Of a stretch of DNA of 64,000 nt, positions 36,238 through 44,684 are shown piece after piece. The stretch lies in NCBI GenBank assembly GCA_023412475.1, contig JAEYNR010000031.1, positions 1-64,000 of the forward strand, read 5' to 3'. The position numbers were made by a program, and so were the translations under genes. Under the pieces are notes generated by a model. The model ran no database searches. It saw only the letters and a list, made by a program, of their open reading frames with translations, and was not told where the DNA came from. Origin of the DNA: Fibrobacterota bacterium (GTDB lineage Bacteria > Fibrobacterota > Chitinivibrionia > Chitinivibrionales > Chitinispirillaceae). Each line of letters opens with the position of its first letter. The stretch's first letter is position 1.

Positions 36238-36747
36238 ATGACTAAGTTGTTAGCAGTAATTGCAGTTTCAATTTTTGCAGTGAGTACTATAGCTCAGGAT
36301 TCATCTTCTACTCAATCCAGAGAAAAAGCAAAAGAGAAAATGATGAAGGAGCGTTCAGGGTGGTCAGAGAAAATCAGTGATGAGCTGGCAGATCTTCCTG
36401 AAGATGTTCAGAGAAGGTGCAAAGATGCAAAAGACAAGGCAGATGCACTTGGAAGACAGATTCAAGCGATTAAAGTGGACAGCCTCTCTCCCGAAGAACT
36501 CAGAGCTAAAATCCATGAACTCATAGCCAACAAAAAGGCCGATGCTGATGCTCGTATTAAGCAGGCTATGGAAAAAATAGACGAATATAAGAGCGCTCAC
36601 AGAGCTGAAATCGAAGCGGCCCATGCAAATGTAAGAGCACGTATCGAAGCGAAAAAGGCAGAACTAGAGACAAAACGAGCTGAGATCGAGAAAAGAATAG
36701 CAGAGAAAAAAGCAGAAATCGCGGCTAAAGAAAAAACCGACGAATAA
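36238..36747 (+). CDS. Exported alpha-helical coiled-coil protein, paralog 1
   Basis: The 169-residue product has a signal peptide (cleavage near STIAQDS, residues about 18-20). The mature part is almost wholly helical, rich in Lys, Glu and Ala. The C-terminal half has a strongly repeated ERxEIExKxAEIExK pattern (residues about 125-165). It should be a soluble periplasmic or surface rod. It is about 50% identical by eye to the 163-residue protein encoded 376 bases downstream, so the two are a tandem duplication. A sigma-54-type promoter precedes it and a strong terminator follows it. I know of no family with an assigned function. Confidence 0.82.
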   Translation: MTKLLAVIAVSIFAVSTIAQDSSSTQSREKAKEKMMKERSGWSEKISDELADLPEDVQRRCKDAKDKADALGRQIQAIKVDSLSPEELRAKIHELIANKKADADARIKQAMEKIDEYKSAHRAEIEAAHANVRARIEAKKAELETKRAEIEKRIAEKKAEIAAKEKTDE

Positions 36748-36782
36748 TTACCCATTGTTTTGTGCTTCCAGCTAGGGTAAAG

Positions 36783-36812
36783 GGGATCAGCTTAAGCTGA
36801 TCCCTTTTTTTA
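36783..36812 (+). terminator. Strong rho-independent terminator
   Basis: The perfect palindrome GGGATCAGCTTAAGCTGATC plus CC (36783-36804) is followed by eight T. It separates the two paralog genes into distinct transcription units. Confidence 0.9.
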
Positions 36813-37018
36813 AAGTATTTGGTAACGCTAAACTGTAGTGAATAAGACTCATCAAAAAAATAAATGCACTAACTAATTAAGAGTCAAACAGTTAGCTATG
36901 CTGAACCTGAAAATTGAGGTGCTGAGAAAAACCATTGTTGTAGTGAAATGACTATAGCTTATATTATCCTTAAGTGTTACAATTTATCTAATTATAATTA
37001 TTTCAAAGATTTATAGTG

Positions 37019-37036
37019 CGGGCATTCTTTTTGCTA
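37019..37036 (+). promoter_or_regulatory. Sigma-54 (RpoN) promoter
   Basis: CGGGCATTCTTTTTGCTA: GG at 37021-37022, ten bases, GC at 37033-37034, with a good TTTTTGC downstream element. The predicted start near 37046 lies 78 bases before the ATG at 37124, nearly the same distance as for paralog 1. Confidence 0.72.
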
Positions 37037-37123
37037 CTTTCCCATTTACGTCTCTGATTTGTGGAAAAAAGGTTAAGCGTTGAAATACTTTTACTGGAAG
37101 TATAATCTTTACCTGGAGCTCCT

Positions 37124-37615
37124 ATGAAGTATTTATCAATTATAATCATTTTATGCAGCACGGTTATCAGTGCGCAGGAAAACTCAGCATCTGATCAGCA
37201 GCAGATCCTGGCGAAAATCGAACAGATGCGCTCTCAGTGGGCGCAAAGCGTTGCTGATGAGTTAGCCAGATTACCTCAGGAAATTCAATGTAAGATAGAG
37301 GATGCTCAAAAAAAAATTAATGCGGTTGAAAAAGAGATCCGGGCGCTTGATACCGATAGCCTGAGTTCCCAGGAATTGCAGCTAAGAATAAAAGAGATTA
37401 TTAAACTTAAAAAAGACCAGGCCGATGCCAGAATAAAAGTAGCCCTGCAAAAGATCGATGAATATAAAAAGGGACATAAAACGGAACTGGATAAAGTTCA
37501 GGATGATATCAGAGCACGTATCGAATCTAAAAAAGCTGAGCTGGAATCCAAAAGAGCTGAAATTGAAAAAAAGATCGCCAGTAAAAAGGCAGAAATTGAA
37601 AATCGAAAGCCCTGA
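37124..37615 (+). CDS. Exported alpha-helical coiled-coil protein, paralog 2
   Basis: The 163-residue product has a signal peptide (cleavage near VISAQEN) and the same helical, Lys/Glu-rich body as its neighbour. Shared segments include ADELARLPQE (ISDELADLPED in paralog 1), TDSLSSQEL, KKDQADARIK, KIDEYKKGHK and RARIESKKAELESKRAEIEK. One Cys occurs in EIQCKIED and also in paralog 1 (VQRRCKDA). It has its own sigma-54-type promoter. The next gene begins 66 bases downstream without an obvious terminator, so it may be cotranscribed. Confidence 0.82.
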   Translation: MKYLSIIIILCSTVISAQENSASDQQQILAKIEQMRSQWAQSVADELARLPQEIQCKIEDAQKKINAVEKEIRALDTDSLSSQELQLRIKEIIKLKKDQADARIKVALQKIDEYKKGHKTELDKVQDDIRARIESKKAELESKRAEIEKKIASKKAEIENRKP

Positions 37616-37681
37616 TTATGGCATTATGTTACTTTTCCCAGAATTTCACACAGTCTGTCTGTAAAACCTGGAGATCAAAAC

Positions 37682-38404
37682 ATGTACAATTCCAATGCTT
37701 ACCATTTTGGTATTCATTCTCTCATTTTGCTGTTTCTTGTGTTTGTCTTTTCTGCTGATGCACAGACTCCCCATACAAATAGTAGATTGGGCTACACAAT
37801 AATGTTGCCGGAAAACTGGTATGCGATTAACACTTCAGACTCACAGGATGTTTTCTTTGATCTTAATTCCAGTGGACAGACCTATCTCTCAATTGTCAGA
37901 CATCAGATTGATTCCGGTACTACCGAACCATACTGGACAAAATTTCATTTTCTGATGTACCTTTCTACCACACAGGAATGGGAAGATCCCTGGGGTACTA
38001 TTCTGGCTCTGGACTCCTCTGAAAACAGCACTGTTGATGAAGTATGGGCTCCGCAGGCTTTTGCTCAATTCTTCTCTCTGGATAACATCAACAGCAGTTG
38101 GGCAGAGTACATAATATTCGTAGCCAGATACCGGGGCGGTTATGAACTTTATGCAGTAGGTGATACTCTGGATTTAAAAACCAAAGGAGCTGCATACTCG
38201 CAAATTCTGCAAAGTGTAACTTTCTCTCCTGCTTCATCAATAAAAATAAGCCGCAATTTTAAAAAACATGGAACTCTTTTTGGCAGGGATGAACAGAAAA
38301 TGTTTACCCTTTCCGGAAGGTATTTTCCATCATTAATGTTGAATAAGAAAAGCACATCTGTGATTATTAAGAATAGGGGCTTGTTTATTAATAAGATACG
38401 ATAG
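37682..38404 (+). CDS. Exported protein with C-terminal sorting-like tail
   Basis: The 240-residue product has a signal peptide (cleavage near VFSADAQT). A domain of about 150 residues begins with LGYTIMLPENWYAIN, a PsbP/DUF1795-like opening seen in many exported proteins. The C-terminal 35 residues (FTLSGRYFPSLML, then SVIIKNRGLFINKIR) resemble, in pattern, the ends of the esterase and the GH95 enzyme in this window (short beta hairpin, xLxGR, G-x-hydrophobic). This suggests a common export or anchoring route. A function beyond that is not evident. Confidence 0.75.
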   Translation: MYNSNAYHFGIHSLILLFLVFVFSADAQTPHTNSRLGYTIMLPENWYAINTSDSQDVFFDLNSSGQTYLSIVRHQIDSGTTEPYWTKFHFLMYLSTTQEWEDPWGTILALDSSENSTVDEVWAPQAFAQFFSLDNINSSWAEYIIFVARYRGGYELYAVGDTLDLKTKGAAYSQILQSVTFSPASSIKISRNFKKHGTLFGRDEQKMFTLSGRYFPSLMLNKKSTSVIIKNRGLFINKIR

Positions 38405-38429
38405 CTGATTAGTTTGCTGCTATGGTCTT

Positions 38430-38447
38430 ACGGATGTGTTTTTGCCT
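38430..38447 (+). promoter_or_regulatory. Possible sigma-54 promoter of the signalling operon
   Basis: GG at 38432-38433, ten bases, GC at 38444-38445, with TTTTTGCC downstream. The upstream element reads GGATG rather than GGCAC, so it is weaker than the others. The predicted start is 82 bases before the ATG at 38539. Confidence 0.4.
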
Positions 38448-38538
38448 GTGCTGCTGGTAAGCAACGGTAATGAGCTTTATCATAGCAGAAACGATTACGT
38501 GAAAAGTCAAAATAAAGCCAGAATACTGCAGATATAAA

Positions 38539-40182
38539 ATGGAAATCAGGTTTCACATAAATCCTTTCTTTTTGGTACTTCTGTTATTTACTCTTTCCCT
38601 GACAGGCTATGCAGAGCAGATTTCTATCAATGGGGTCCAAAAGAGCCGATATCTGGCTGAAGCTGACAGCTTTATAAAAATAGAGCGTTATGAAGAATCT
38701 CTTATTTCCTATTTTTTAGCTTATGAACAGGGATTGCCTCGTGATAGTCTTTTTTATCTGTGGGCAGAGCTCTTTGTAAAGAAAGGGGATCTGGACAGTG
38801 CTCTTGCTGTAAACCGGTCTGCTTTGGAAATAAGCACTGAGACTTTGCGAAAAGAGCTGCTAAGGCAGCGCTATTCCATTTATGTAATTTTGGGTGCTGA
38901 TGAGGCAGCCATGAAAGTTTCCGAAGAACTGGGTGAAGTTCCTTTCACGAGAAAAGTGCAGATAACTCCCTCTTTAAACACCGGTTTTTATCTCAAAGGT
39001 GAACGTGAAAAAATATTTCTGTCCGATTCTTCCTTTTGGATCCACCCGCACTCGCCACAAGATCGCGCAATAGATGCAGTTTTTGGTTTTTACCGCTTAT
39101 CCACCAATGTGCAATTTGCCAATTTACCTGCAAGATTACCGGATTTCTCTGTGGGTACTATTTTTCAACTGAGGAAAAACACCGATATATCTGTCATGTC
39201 TGCTCCTTCCACCTTTGATTCTCTTTGCATCGAAGGTGGCGCATACCTTCGGCTGGATAATCTGGCAGAGCGACTGGGTGTTGAACTACGAAGTGTTTAT
39301 AATTACGATAGCTATCGCATGGAAAGGTGGATTCACGGACTGGTGTATAGCTTTATGGCCACAAATAGTCTCTTTTCTGTCGGTGCTTACAACCTCGCCC
39401 TAAAAAAAAAAGATTACGACTACCAGCAAGGTTTTCTTTCGTTAATACTGGATCTTGACCGCTCTGCTAAGGTAAGTTTCTCTCCATCACTAAATTTCTC
39501 CTTTTTTATCACCAGAAATGAACCCCTGCCAGATGTTTCAGTTTACTCTTGTGTGGTGTATGTCAATCCATCGGAAGTGAAGCCAGGCAAACTGCCTCTG
39601 TTTTACACCGATACAAAAAAAAGAAATCCTCTGGATACCAGTGGACTTATCGATGGCGATTTCTTTTACAGACTGTCCTATGTCGAAAAGATAAGAAACG
39701 GAAGTACTGCAATTACACTGCATCAGCCTTTGAGCCATTTCCGTATTGAACCTTCAATTAATGCAGAAATACCACTTAAGAAAAAATGGAATATTAAACC
39801 TGGTATCAGACTGGGTTTTGATATCTACAGCGATTTTTACCGCTGGAATGAATTTGAAAAAAACGAGGTCACCTCTTTTATGGCGATAGATCCAGACGAT
39901 TTGAGCTACTATCAGATTACCGGTACAGGTGTGGCGAATGATACAATCAGATTAGGGAAAAAGGTAGGTTCATCTTTTTCAAAGAGACGATTTGACACTG
40001 AACTTCAGGGCTCAGTGTCACTGGGACATACATTCAGGCGGGCTGGAAATATTATTTTTTCATTGCAGCTAAACAAGTTGTGGACTAATCTTCCAACAGC
40101 ATGTCCTGCAGAGATAAGGGAGTGGTCTGTTGCCTTTATTACTGACTGGCAATACTCGATAGATTTCAGGAAAAAGAGATGA
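38539..40182 (+). CDS. Outer-membrane beta-barrel-like protein with N-terminal TPR region
   Basis: The 547-residue product has a signal peptide (cleavage near LTGYAEQ). Residues about 35-135 are helical with TPR spacing (YLAEADSFIKIERYEESLISYFLAYEQG is TPR-like). Residues about 140-545 alternate aromatic and polar residues in the way of outer-membrane beta strands, ending in a typical long strand (SVAFITDWQYSIDFRKKR). It is the first gene of a four-gene operon; its stop overlaps the next start by four bases. It is a plausible surface sensor or assembly partner for the kinase and activator encoded behind it. That role is inferred only from operon context. Confidence 0.72.
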   Translation: MEIRFHINPFFLVLLLFTLSLTGYAEQISINGVQKSRYLAEADSFIKIERYEESLISYFLAYEQGLPRDSLFYLWAELFVKKGDLDSALAVNRSALEISTETLRKELLRQRYSIYVILGADEAAMKVSEELGEVPFTRKVQITPSLNTGFYLKGEREKIFLSDSSFWIHPHSPQDRAIDAVFGFYRLSTNVQFANLPARLPDFSVGTIFQLRKNTDISVMSAPSTFDSLCIEGGAYLRLDNLAERLGVELRSVYNYDSYRMERWIHGLVYSFMATNSLFSVGAYNLALKKKDYDYQQGFLSLILDLDRSAKVSFSPSLNFSFFITRNEPLPDVSVYSCVVYVNPSEVKPGKLPLFYTDTKKRNPLDTSGLIDGDFFYRLSYVEKIRNGSTAITLHQPLSHFRIEPSINAEIPLKKKWNIKPGIRLGFDIYSDFYRWNEFEKNEVTSFMAIDPDDLSYYQITGTGVANDTIRLGKKVGSSFSKRRFDTELQGSVSLGHTFRRAGNIIFSLQLNKLWTNLPTACPAEIREWSVAFITDWQYSIDFRKKR

Positions 40183-40850
40183 ATAGAAATTACCGGATTT
40201 TGATATTACTTGGGGCAACTTTATTGATTTTCTGTGGTGAAAACTCGGTAAAGAGGGGTTTCCAGAGTCTTGAGCTGGGTGATTATGATATGGCTATCGG
40301 TTTTTTTAACGAGCAACTCCATCGTAATCCCAGAGATTTCCAGGCGCGTGTGGGTATGGGTAAGGCTTTGCTTCAGAAGTCTTATGCAAATAGCCAGGAT
40401 ACAGTTTTGTGGCATCAGGCACTGGTTCAGCTCCAGGCCGCCCGTTCTATCGAGAATCATGATTATCTCAATTCATTGCTTAAGGATGCCTGGATCACTT
40501 ATGGAAGAAAAAAACTCTCAGCAGCAGACACCATGTCTGCGCTTATTGCACTTACATTTGCACTGGATTATGATCCGTCTAGTTCCGAAGCTCTCAATTT
40601 GAGTGCAATAATTTTCTCCTCTTTTGGTCTGATCCAGAAAGCCGAGTCCCTGTTCACTGTAGCTAGCTCTAATCATATAACCGATAAAGATTTACTTTTT
40701 AATCTGGGAATTCTCCATTTTCATCGTAAAGAGTATGCCGAGGCACTTCGGATCTGGAAGTCAGAGGTTCTCTTTGATTCCTCTGATACAGAATTATGGC
40801 AGTGGATTGATCTTGCAGAAAAGAAAAAAAGCGGAAAAATGGTTCCATGA
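40179..40850 (+). CDS. TPR lipoprotein
   Basis: The ATG overlaps the preceding stop by four bases. The 223-residue product has a lipobox (LLIFC, Cys about 19). At least three TPR units follow: SLELGDYDMAIGFFNEQLHRNPRD, ALTFALDYDPSSSEALNL and LFNLGILHFHRKEYAEALRIW. TPR lipoproteins serve as scaffolds at the outer membrane. Here it links an outer-membrane-like protein and a membrane kinase in one operon. Its stop overlaps the kinase start by four bases. Confidence 0.85.
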   Translation: MNRNYRILILLGATLLIFCGENSVKRGFQSLELGDYDMAIGFFNEQLHRNPRDFQARVGMGKALLQKSYANSQDTVLWHQALVQLQAARSIENHDYLNSLLKDAWITYGRKKLSAADTMSALIALTFALDYDPSSSEALNLSAIIFSSFGLIQKAESLFTVASSNHITDKDLLFNLGILHFHRKEYAEALRIWKSEVLFDSSDTELWQWIDLAEKKKSGKMVP

Positions 40851-42223
40851 AACTTCCACCAGGATTTGATACACCGGTTATTATTGGTAAAGGTGCTTAT
40901 AGTACCGTCTACCGGACCAGGCAAAAGCAGCTTGATCGTCAGGTGGTTATCAAGATGATTCCGTTTTCCAGGAAAAAATATAGAAACCGTCATTTTCAAG
41001 AGGCCGTAACTCAGGCTCAGCTTAATCTTCCGTGCTTACCTCAGGTTTACGATGTGCTTATATGGAAAGAAAATGTTTGCATCGTAATGCAATGGATCCG
41101 TTCTCTTAATCTGCAAAAATCGATCGGTGCATTCCAGAACATCGAACTTCGACTGGCTATAGCTGAAGCGGTGATAAAGGCGGTAAGTGCCATTCATGGC
41201 AGTGGATATGCTCATCGGGATATAAAACCTGCCAATATTCTGATCTCTGCTGCTGAAGGAGTTTTTCTGATTGATTTTGGCTTTTCCACAAAAATTGATG
41301 CAGACAGTATGGGTAACAATTCTATCAGGGGAACAAAAGGGTATATTGCACCTGAAATACTTGAGAAAAAAGATAACAGAAAAATCGATTACTTCAGGGC
41401 TGACTGTTATGCTCTGGGAATAGTGCTTAATAATATTCTGGGCTATGATCAGCATTACCCGCTACTAAAGATGCTTACAGATCCTGATCCGCTAAAGAGA
41501 CCTGCACATGCCGGTGAAGCTTATCAGGCATGGAAAAAACAGGTTAATAGCAGGGGGCTTGAGTGCTTTACTGCAGAAATTGATCGAAGCATACGTAGAA
41601 ATATTCCCGCTACACTGCTTGATTCCGCGTGTAGATTGATGGATCTTCACAGGTATAACGAGGCTTACCGGCTCTGTCTGGAAACACTTCAGGCAGTACC
41701 AGATGATCCAGATGCGCTCAAGATGATAAGCAGCTTTGCAGAGAAGTCTGGAAAAAAACGGATAAGAACAAAACTGGCTATTCCACTGATTGTATCTGCC
41801 GTAGTTTTTCTATTACTGATCTTTTTATTCTTTCTGAATCAACCACAAAAACTCTATAACACCGGGAATGCAAACTTTCTACTTTCTGAGCAACAAATAA
41901 TGCGATATCCTTTGGGCACCGTTTCCGCTGGAGACGTTGATATTCAATACCGATATCGCCCATCAGAAACTCCATCTTTGACTTCAGAGGTTCATTTCAG
42001 GGTGAAAAATATGAATTGTCTGATTTACATAGATGGAAAGCTCATTGGAGAAAGCAGCAGCAGAAAACCGGTTATTCAGTGTGAGTTGCCTGCTGCTACC
42101 TACAGGGTATTGATTACCGGAACCGATGGCGAATTCATCAAAAGCGAGCGGCTTGAGGTATTGCCCTTCAGAAAAATTTTTATGGAGATTGAAAAGGGAC
42201 AGCAAAAGGAAAGGTTACATTAA
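40847..42223 (+). CDS. Transmembrane Ser/Thr protein kinase
   Basis: The 458-residue protein has a eukaryotic-type kinase domain (residues about 8-250). It shows the Gly loop IGKGAYSTVY (13-22), the Lys of VVIKMI (about 36), the catalytic loop HRDIKPAN (123-130, Asp125), the metal-binding DFG (Asp143) and the IAPEI motif. All key residues are present, so it should be active. A short helical linker leads to one transmembrane helix (LAIPLIVSAVVFLLLIFLFF, about 307-327). The outer C-terminal part has a PEGA-like motif (CLIYIDGKLIGESSS, then LPAATYRVLITG). It overlaps the activator gene by one base. Confidence 0.92.
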   Translation: MKLPPGFDTPVIIGKGAYSTVYRTRQKQLDRQVVIKMIPFSRKKYRNRHFQEAVTQAQLNLPCLPQVYDVLIWKENVCIVMQWIRSLNLQKSIGAFQNIELRLAIAEAVIKAVSAIHGSGYAHRDIKPANILISAAEGVFLIDFGFSTKIDADSMGNNSIRGTKGYIAPEILEKKDNRKIDYFRADCYALGIVLNNILGYDQHYPLLKMLTDPDPLKRPAHAGEAYQAWKKQVNSRGLECFTAEIDRSIRRNIPATLLDSACRLMDLHRYNEAYRLCLETLQAVPDDPDALKMISSFAEKSGKKRIRTKLAIPLIVSAVVFLLLIFLFFLNQPQKLYNTGNANFLLSEQQIMRYPLGTVSAGDVDIQYRYRPSETPSLTSEVHFRVKNMNCLIYIDGKLIGESSSRKPVIQCELPAATYRVLITGTDGEFIKSERLEVLPFRKIFMEIEKGQQKERLH

Positions 42224-44046
42224 TGGAAAGCAGTGGTGCAGTATTGGGCATGAATCTTTTTTGCCGTGAAGATTCAAGGACGTTTCGATTAACAGAACGG
42301 GTAATTACTATAGGTTCCAGCTCAGAATGTACTATTCCTGTGAACATGCGTCCCGCAGACACATTTGCTGTGCAGTTACTTTTTACAGAAGGTGCTTACG
42401 CTGTTCAGCAGCTTTCACCCTCAATTCGCTTATTGGTAAATAACAAAAAGGTCAAAGGCAGCTTAAAGCTTTCTCATAATGATGTTATCACCATAGGAGA
42501 TCTTAACTTTAAATACAGGGAGACGGCTGAACAGAGTTCATTATCTTCTAACAGCGACCCATTATACAATGTAATAAGCGTTCTGGCATCTTTGATCAGA
42601 AACCGGGATCAGGATCTTTCAAAGGAGCTGGTTGTAAGTGTCGCGAGGCTCTTGTCCTGTGATGCGTCCAGGCTTGTAAACTATGATGAGGCAACTCATA
42701 AACACACAACTATCGCTACATTTCCATCAAACGCTTCACCTGACCGGTTCTCTACAAAGGCAATCGAATGGGCCAGGAAGGAAAAGAAGGCAGTTCTCAT
42801 GCATGATGTCGATTGGAGAGAATTGCAAAGTCAGACTGATTCTCTGGAGACCAATTCTGTTTCTTCCATTATTTGTACTCAGCTTACTGGAGGGGAGAGT
42901 ATTCTGGGATTTCTTTATCTTGACAGGATGAAGGGGGTAAAGCCATTTGACAACTCGGACAAGGAGCTCTGTGATGCGTTGGCACCGCTATTTTCAGAGA
43001 TCCTGCTTAGCGCAAGGGAGCGTCAGAATCAAGCCAGAACAATAGCTCGTCTTCAGGAAAATAAAAGCAGTGGAGTGCCCGGATTTGTTTACCAGAGCGA
43101 AAGCATGAAAAATGTAATAAATCATGCAAACACATTTGCACCTACAAATGCACCGGTTCTGATATTTGGAGAGACAGGGACTGGCAAAGAGCTGATGGCC
43201 CGCTATATTCATCAACATTCAACTCGGTGCGACAAACCTTTCAGAGCAATTAACTGCGGAGCCATTCCAGCCAACCTTATAGAATCGGAACTGTTCGGTT
43301 ATGAAAAGGGTGCTTTTACAGGGGCAGTAAAAAGGACACCAGGACTCTTTGAGGTGACTGATGGTGGTACTGTATTTCTGGATGAAATAGGTGAGATGCC
43401 TTTGGATGTGCAGGTAAAGCTTTTGAGAGTGCTGCAGGAATCGGAGATCACACGGCTTGGAGGACATGACCCTATCAGTGTGGATGTCAGAATTGTTGCG
43501 GCTACAAATCGTAATCTGGAAACTTTTGTGAAGGAGGCCAGGTTCAGGCAGGATCTTTATTTCCGGTTGAATGTTTTACCGGTCACTATACCGCCTTTAC
43601 GCTTGCGTGATTATGATATTATTGTGCTTGCAGAATATTTTATAGAACGTTACTGTCAGCAGTTTGGACTTGAGCGTAAAAAGCTTTCTCCTCAGGCTCA
43701 TGCTGCGCTTCTTGCGTATCAATGGCCGGGCAATGTCAGGGAGCTGGAAAATAAAATCCAGAAAGCGATTCTGCTTTCACCCAATAATCGTATTGAGGAG
43801 GCTTTTCTATTTTTTTCTCAGTCCGAATCACCGGTCGCAGAAAATCGGGCCCAAAAGATGCTTAGTTTAAAAGAGATCAGAGCTCAGGCCGAGAAGAAAG
43901 CGATTGAAGATGCACTGGGAAGAACTGCCGGAAACATCTCTTTAGCCTCAAAGCTCTTGGAAATTGATCGAGCATGGCTGACCAAAAGAATCAATGAGTA
44001 TCAGATAGATGCGAAGTGGTACAGGGTGGCGGATGTCGAAAAGTGA
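42223..44046 (+). CDS. Sigma-54-dependent activator with FHA and GAF domains
   Basis: This 607-residue enhancer-binding protein has an N-terminal FHA domain (residues about 10-100; ITIGSSSECTI, then LSHNDVITIGDLNFKY), which binds phosphothreonine. A GAF domain (about 115-265) and the AAA+ domain (about 285-520) follow. The AAA+ part has Walker A GETGTGKE (316-323), the sigma-54 contact loop GAFTGA (363-368), Walker B TVFLDEIGEM and the arginine motifs. A Fis-type helix-turn-helix ends it (about 555-600; GNISLASKLLEIDRAWLTKRI). All residues for ATP-driven opening of sigma-54 promoters are present. The adjacent kinase is the obvious source of a phosphothreonine signal. Confidence 0.95.
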   Translation: MESSGAVLGMNLFCREDSRTFRLTERVITIGSSSECTIPVNMRPADTFAVQLLFTEGAYAVQQLSPSIRLLVNNKKVKGSLKLSHNDVITIGDLNFKYRETAEQSSLSSNSDPLYNVISVLASLIRNRDQDLSKELVVSVARLLSCDASRLVNYDEATHKHTTIATFPSNASPDRFSTKAIEWARKEKKAVLMHDVDWRELQSQTDSLETNSVSSIICTQLTGGESILGFLYLDRMKGVKPFDNSDKELCDALAPLFSEILLSARERQNQARTIARLQENKSSGVPGFVYQSESMKNVINHANTFAPTNAPVLIFGETGTGKELMARYIHQHSTRCDKPFRAINCGAIPANLIESELFGYEKGAFTGAVKRTPGLFEVTDGGTVFLDEIGEMPLDVQVKLLRVLQESEITRLGGHDPISVDVRIVAATNRNLETFVKEARFRQDLYFRLNVLPVTIPPLRLRDYDIIVLAEYFIERYCQQFGLERKKLSPQAHAALLAYQWPGNVRELENKIQKAILLSPNNRIEEAFLFFSQSESPVAENRAQKMLSLKEIRAQAEKKAIEDALGRTAGNISLASKLLEIDRAWLTKRINEYQIDAKWYRVADVEK

Positions 44047-44131
44047 GGGACATGGGGAGAGGAAATGTCGTGTCTTGAATATTGAAGATGGAATTAAAGG
44101 GACCAGGCATGTACGCAATTAACTCTCAGCC

Positions 44132-44156
44132 TGATGTCACTATGTATTTGACATCA
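44132..44156. promoter_or_regulatory. Perfect 8-bp inverted repeat, operator-like
   Basis: TGATGTCA (44132-44139) and TGACATCA (44149-44156) with a nine-base gap form a symmetrical site about 90 bases after the activator gene. It could be a binding site for the Fis-type domain of the activator or another regulator. Confidence 0.4.
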
Positions 44157-44432
44157 AGCAGAGAAGATCCATCTCAGGCTGATGTAAGTAGTAACATAAC
44201 TTGAAAAAAAAAAGAAGAATTTTGAATATCCTGAAACTTCGATATTCATCATTCTTATGGATATCTGTTATTTTAATTTTTGATAATTCGCGAGACCGCT
44301 AAGCAGTTACATGAGAATATTGAAGCTCTTATGGGCTTAAACAAAAGTTGACCTATTTAATTCAGTTATAAAAAAGAGTTGATCCTTTATAAGCAACATC
44401 GCTGTTACGATTGAATTAGAGTTGTTTTTCGT

Positions 44433-44450
44433 TTGGCATGGTTTTCGCAT
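44433..44450 (+). promoter_or_regulatory. Sigma-54 (RpoN) promoter
   Basis: TTGGCATGGTTTTCGCAT: GG at 44435-44436, ten bases, GC at 44447-44448. Its upstream flank CGTT is the same as at 36136. The nearest gene (YitT) starts about 225 bases beyond the predicted start site. Confidence 0.6.
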
Positions 44451-44684
44451 AGGTGGCTTGATTATGAGAGGTAATCTAATCAACTGTTAAGGCTACTATT
44501 GCAATAATTCCGTTGAATTGATCAATATGTTGCTACAATAGTCAGGCAATGATGTCGAGCTTAGACATTTAGTAGGATTTAAAGGTTTATCTGAAAGCCA
44601 TAAGGTATAATTAGTACCTAAAAAGCAGACCGACTCTCGCGCGAGCCCCATAAACATTTTAAAAGTGAACAGGATTTCCTGAAG

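Larger units (their letters stand above)
44047..44684 (+). other. Intergenic region with an inverted repeat and a sigma-54-type site
   Basis: About 640 bases without a supported gene. A direct repeat (CTCAGCCTGATGT at 44125 and CTCAGGCTGATGT near 44172) overlaps the inverted repeat listed next. The sigma-54-type site at 44433 is listed separately. A small RNA could be encoded between 44460 and 44680, but I see no clear terminator. Confidence 0.45.
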
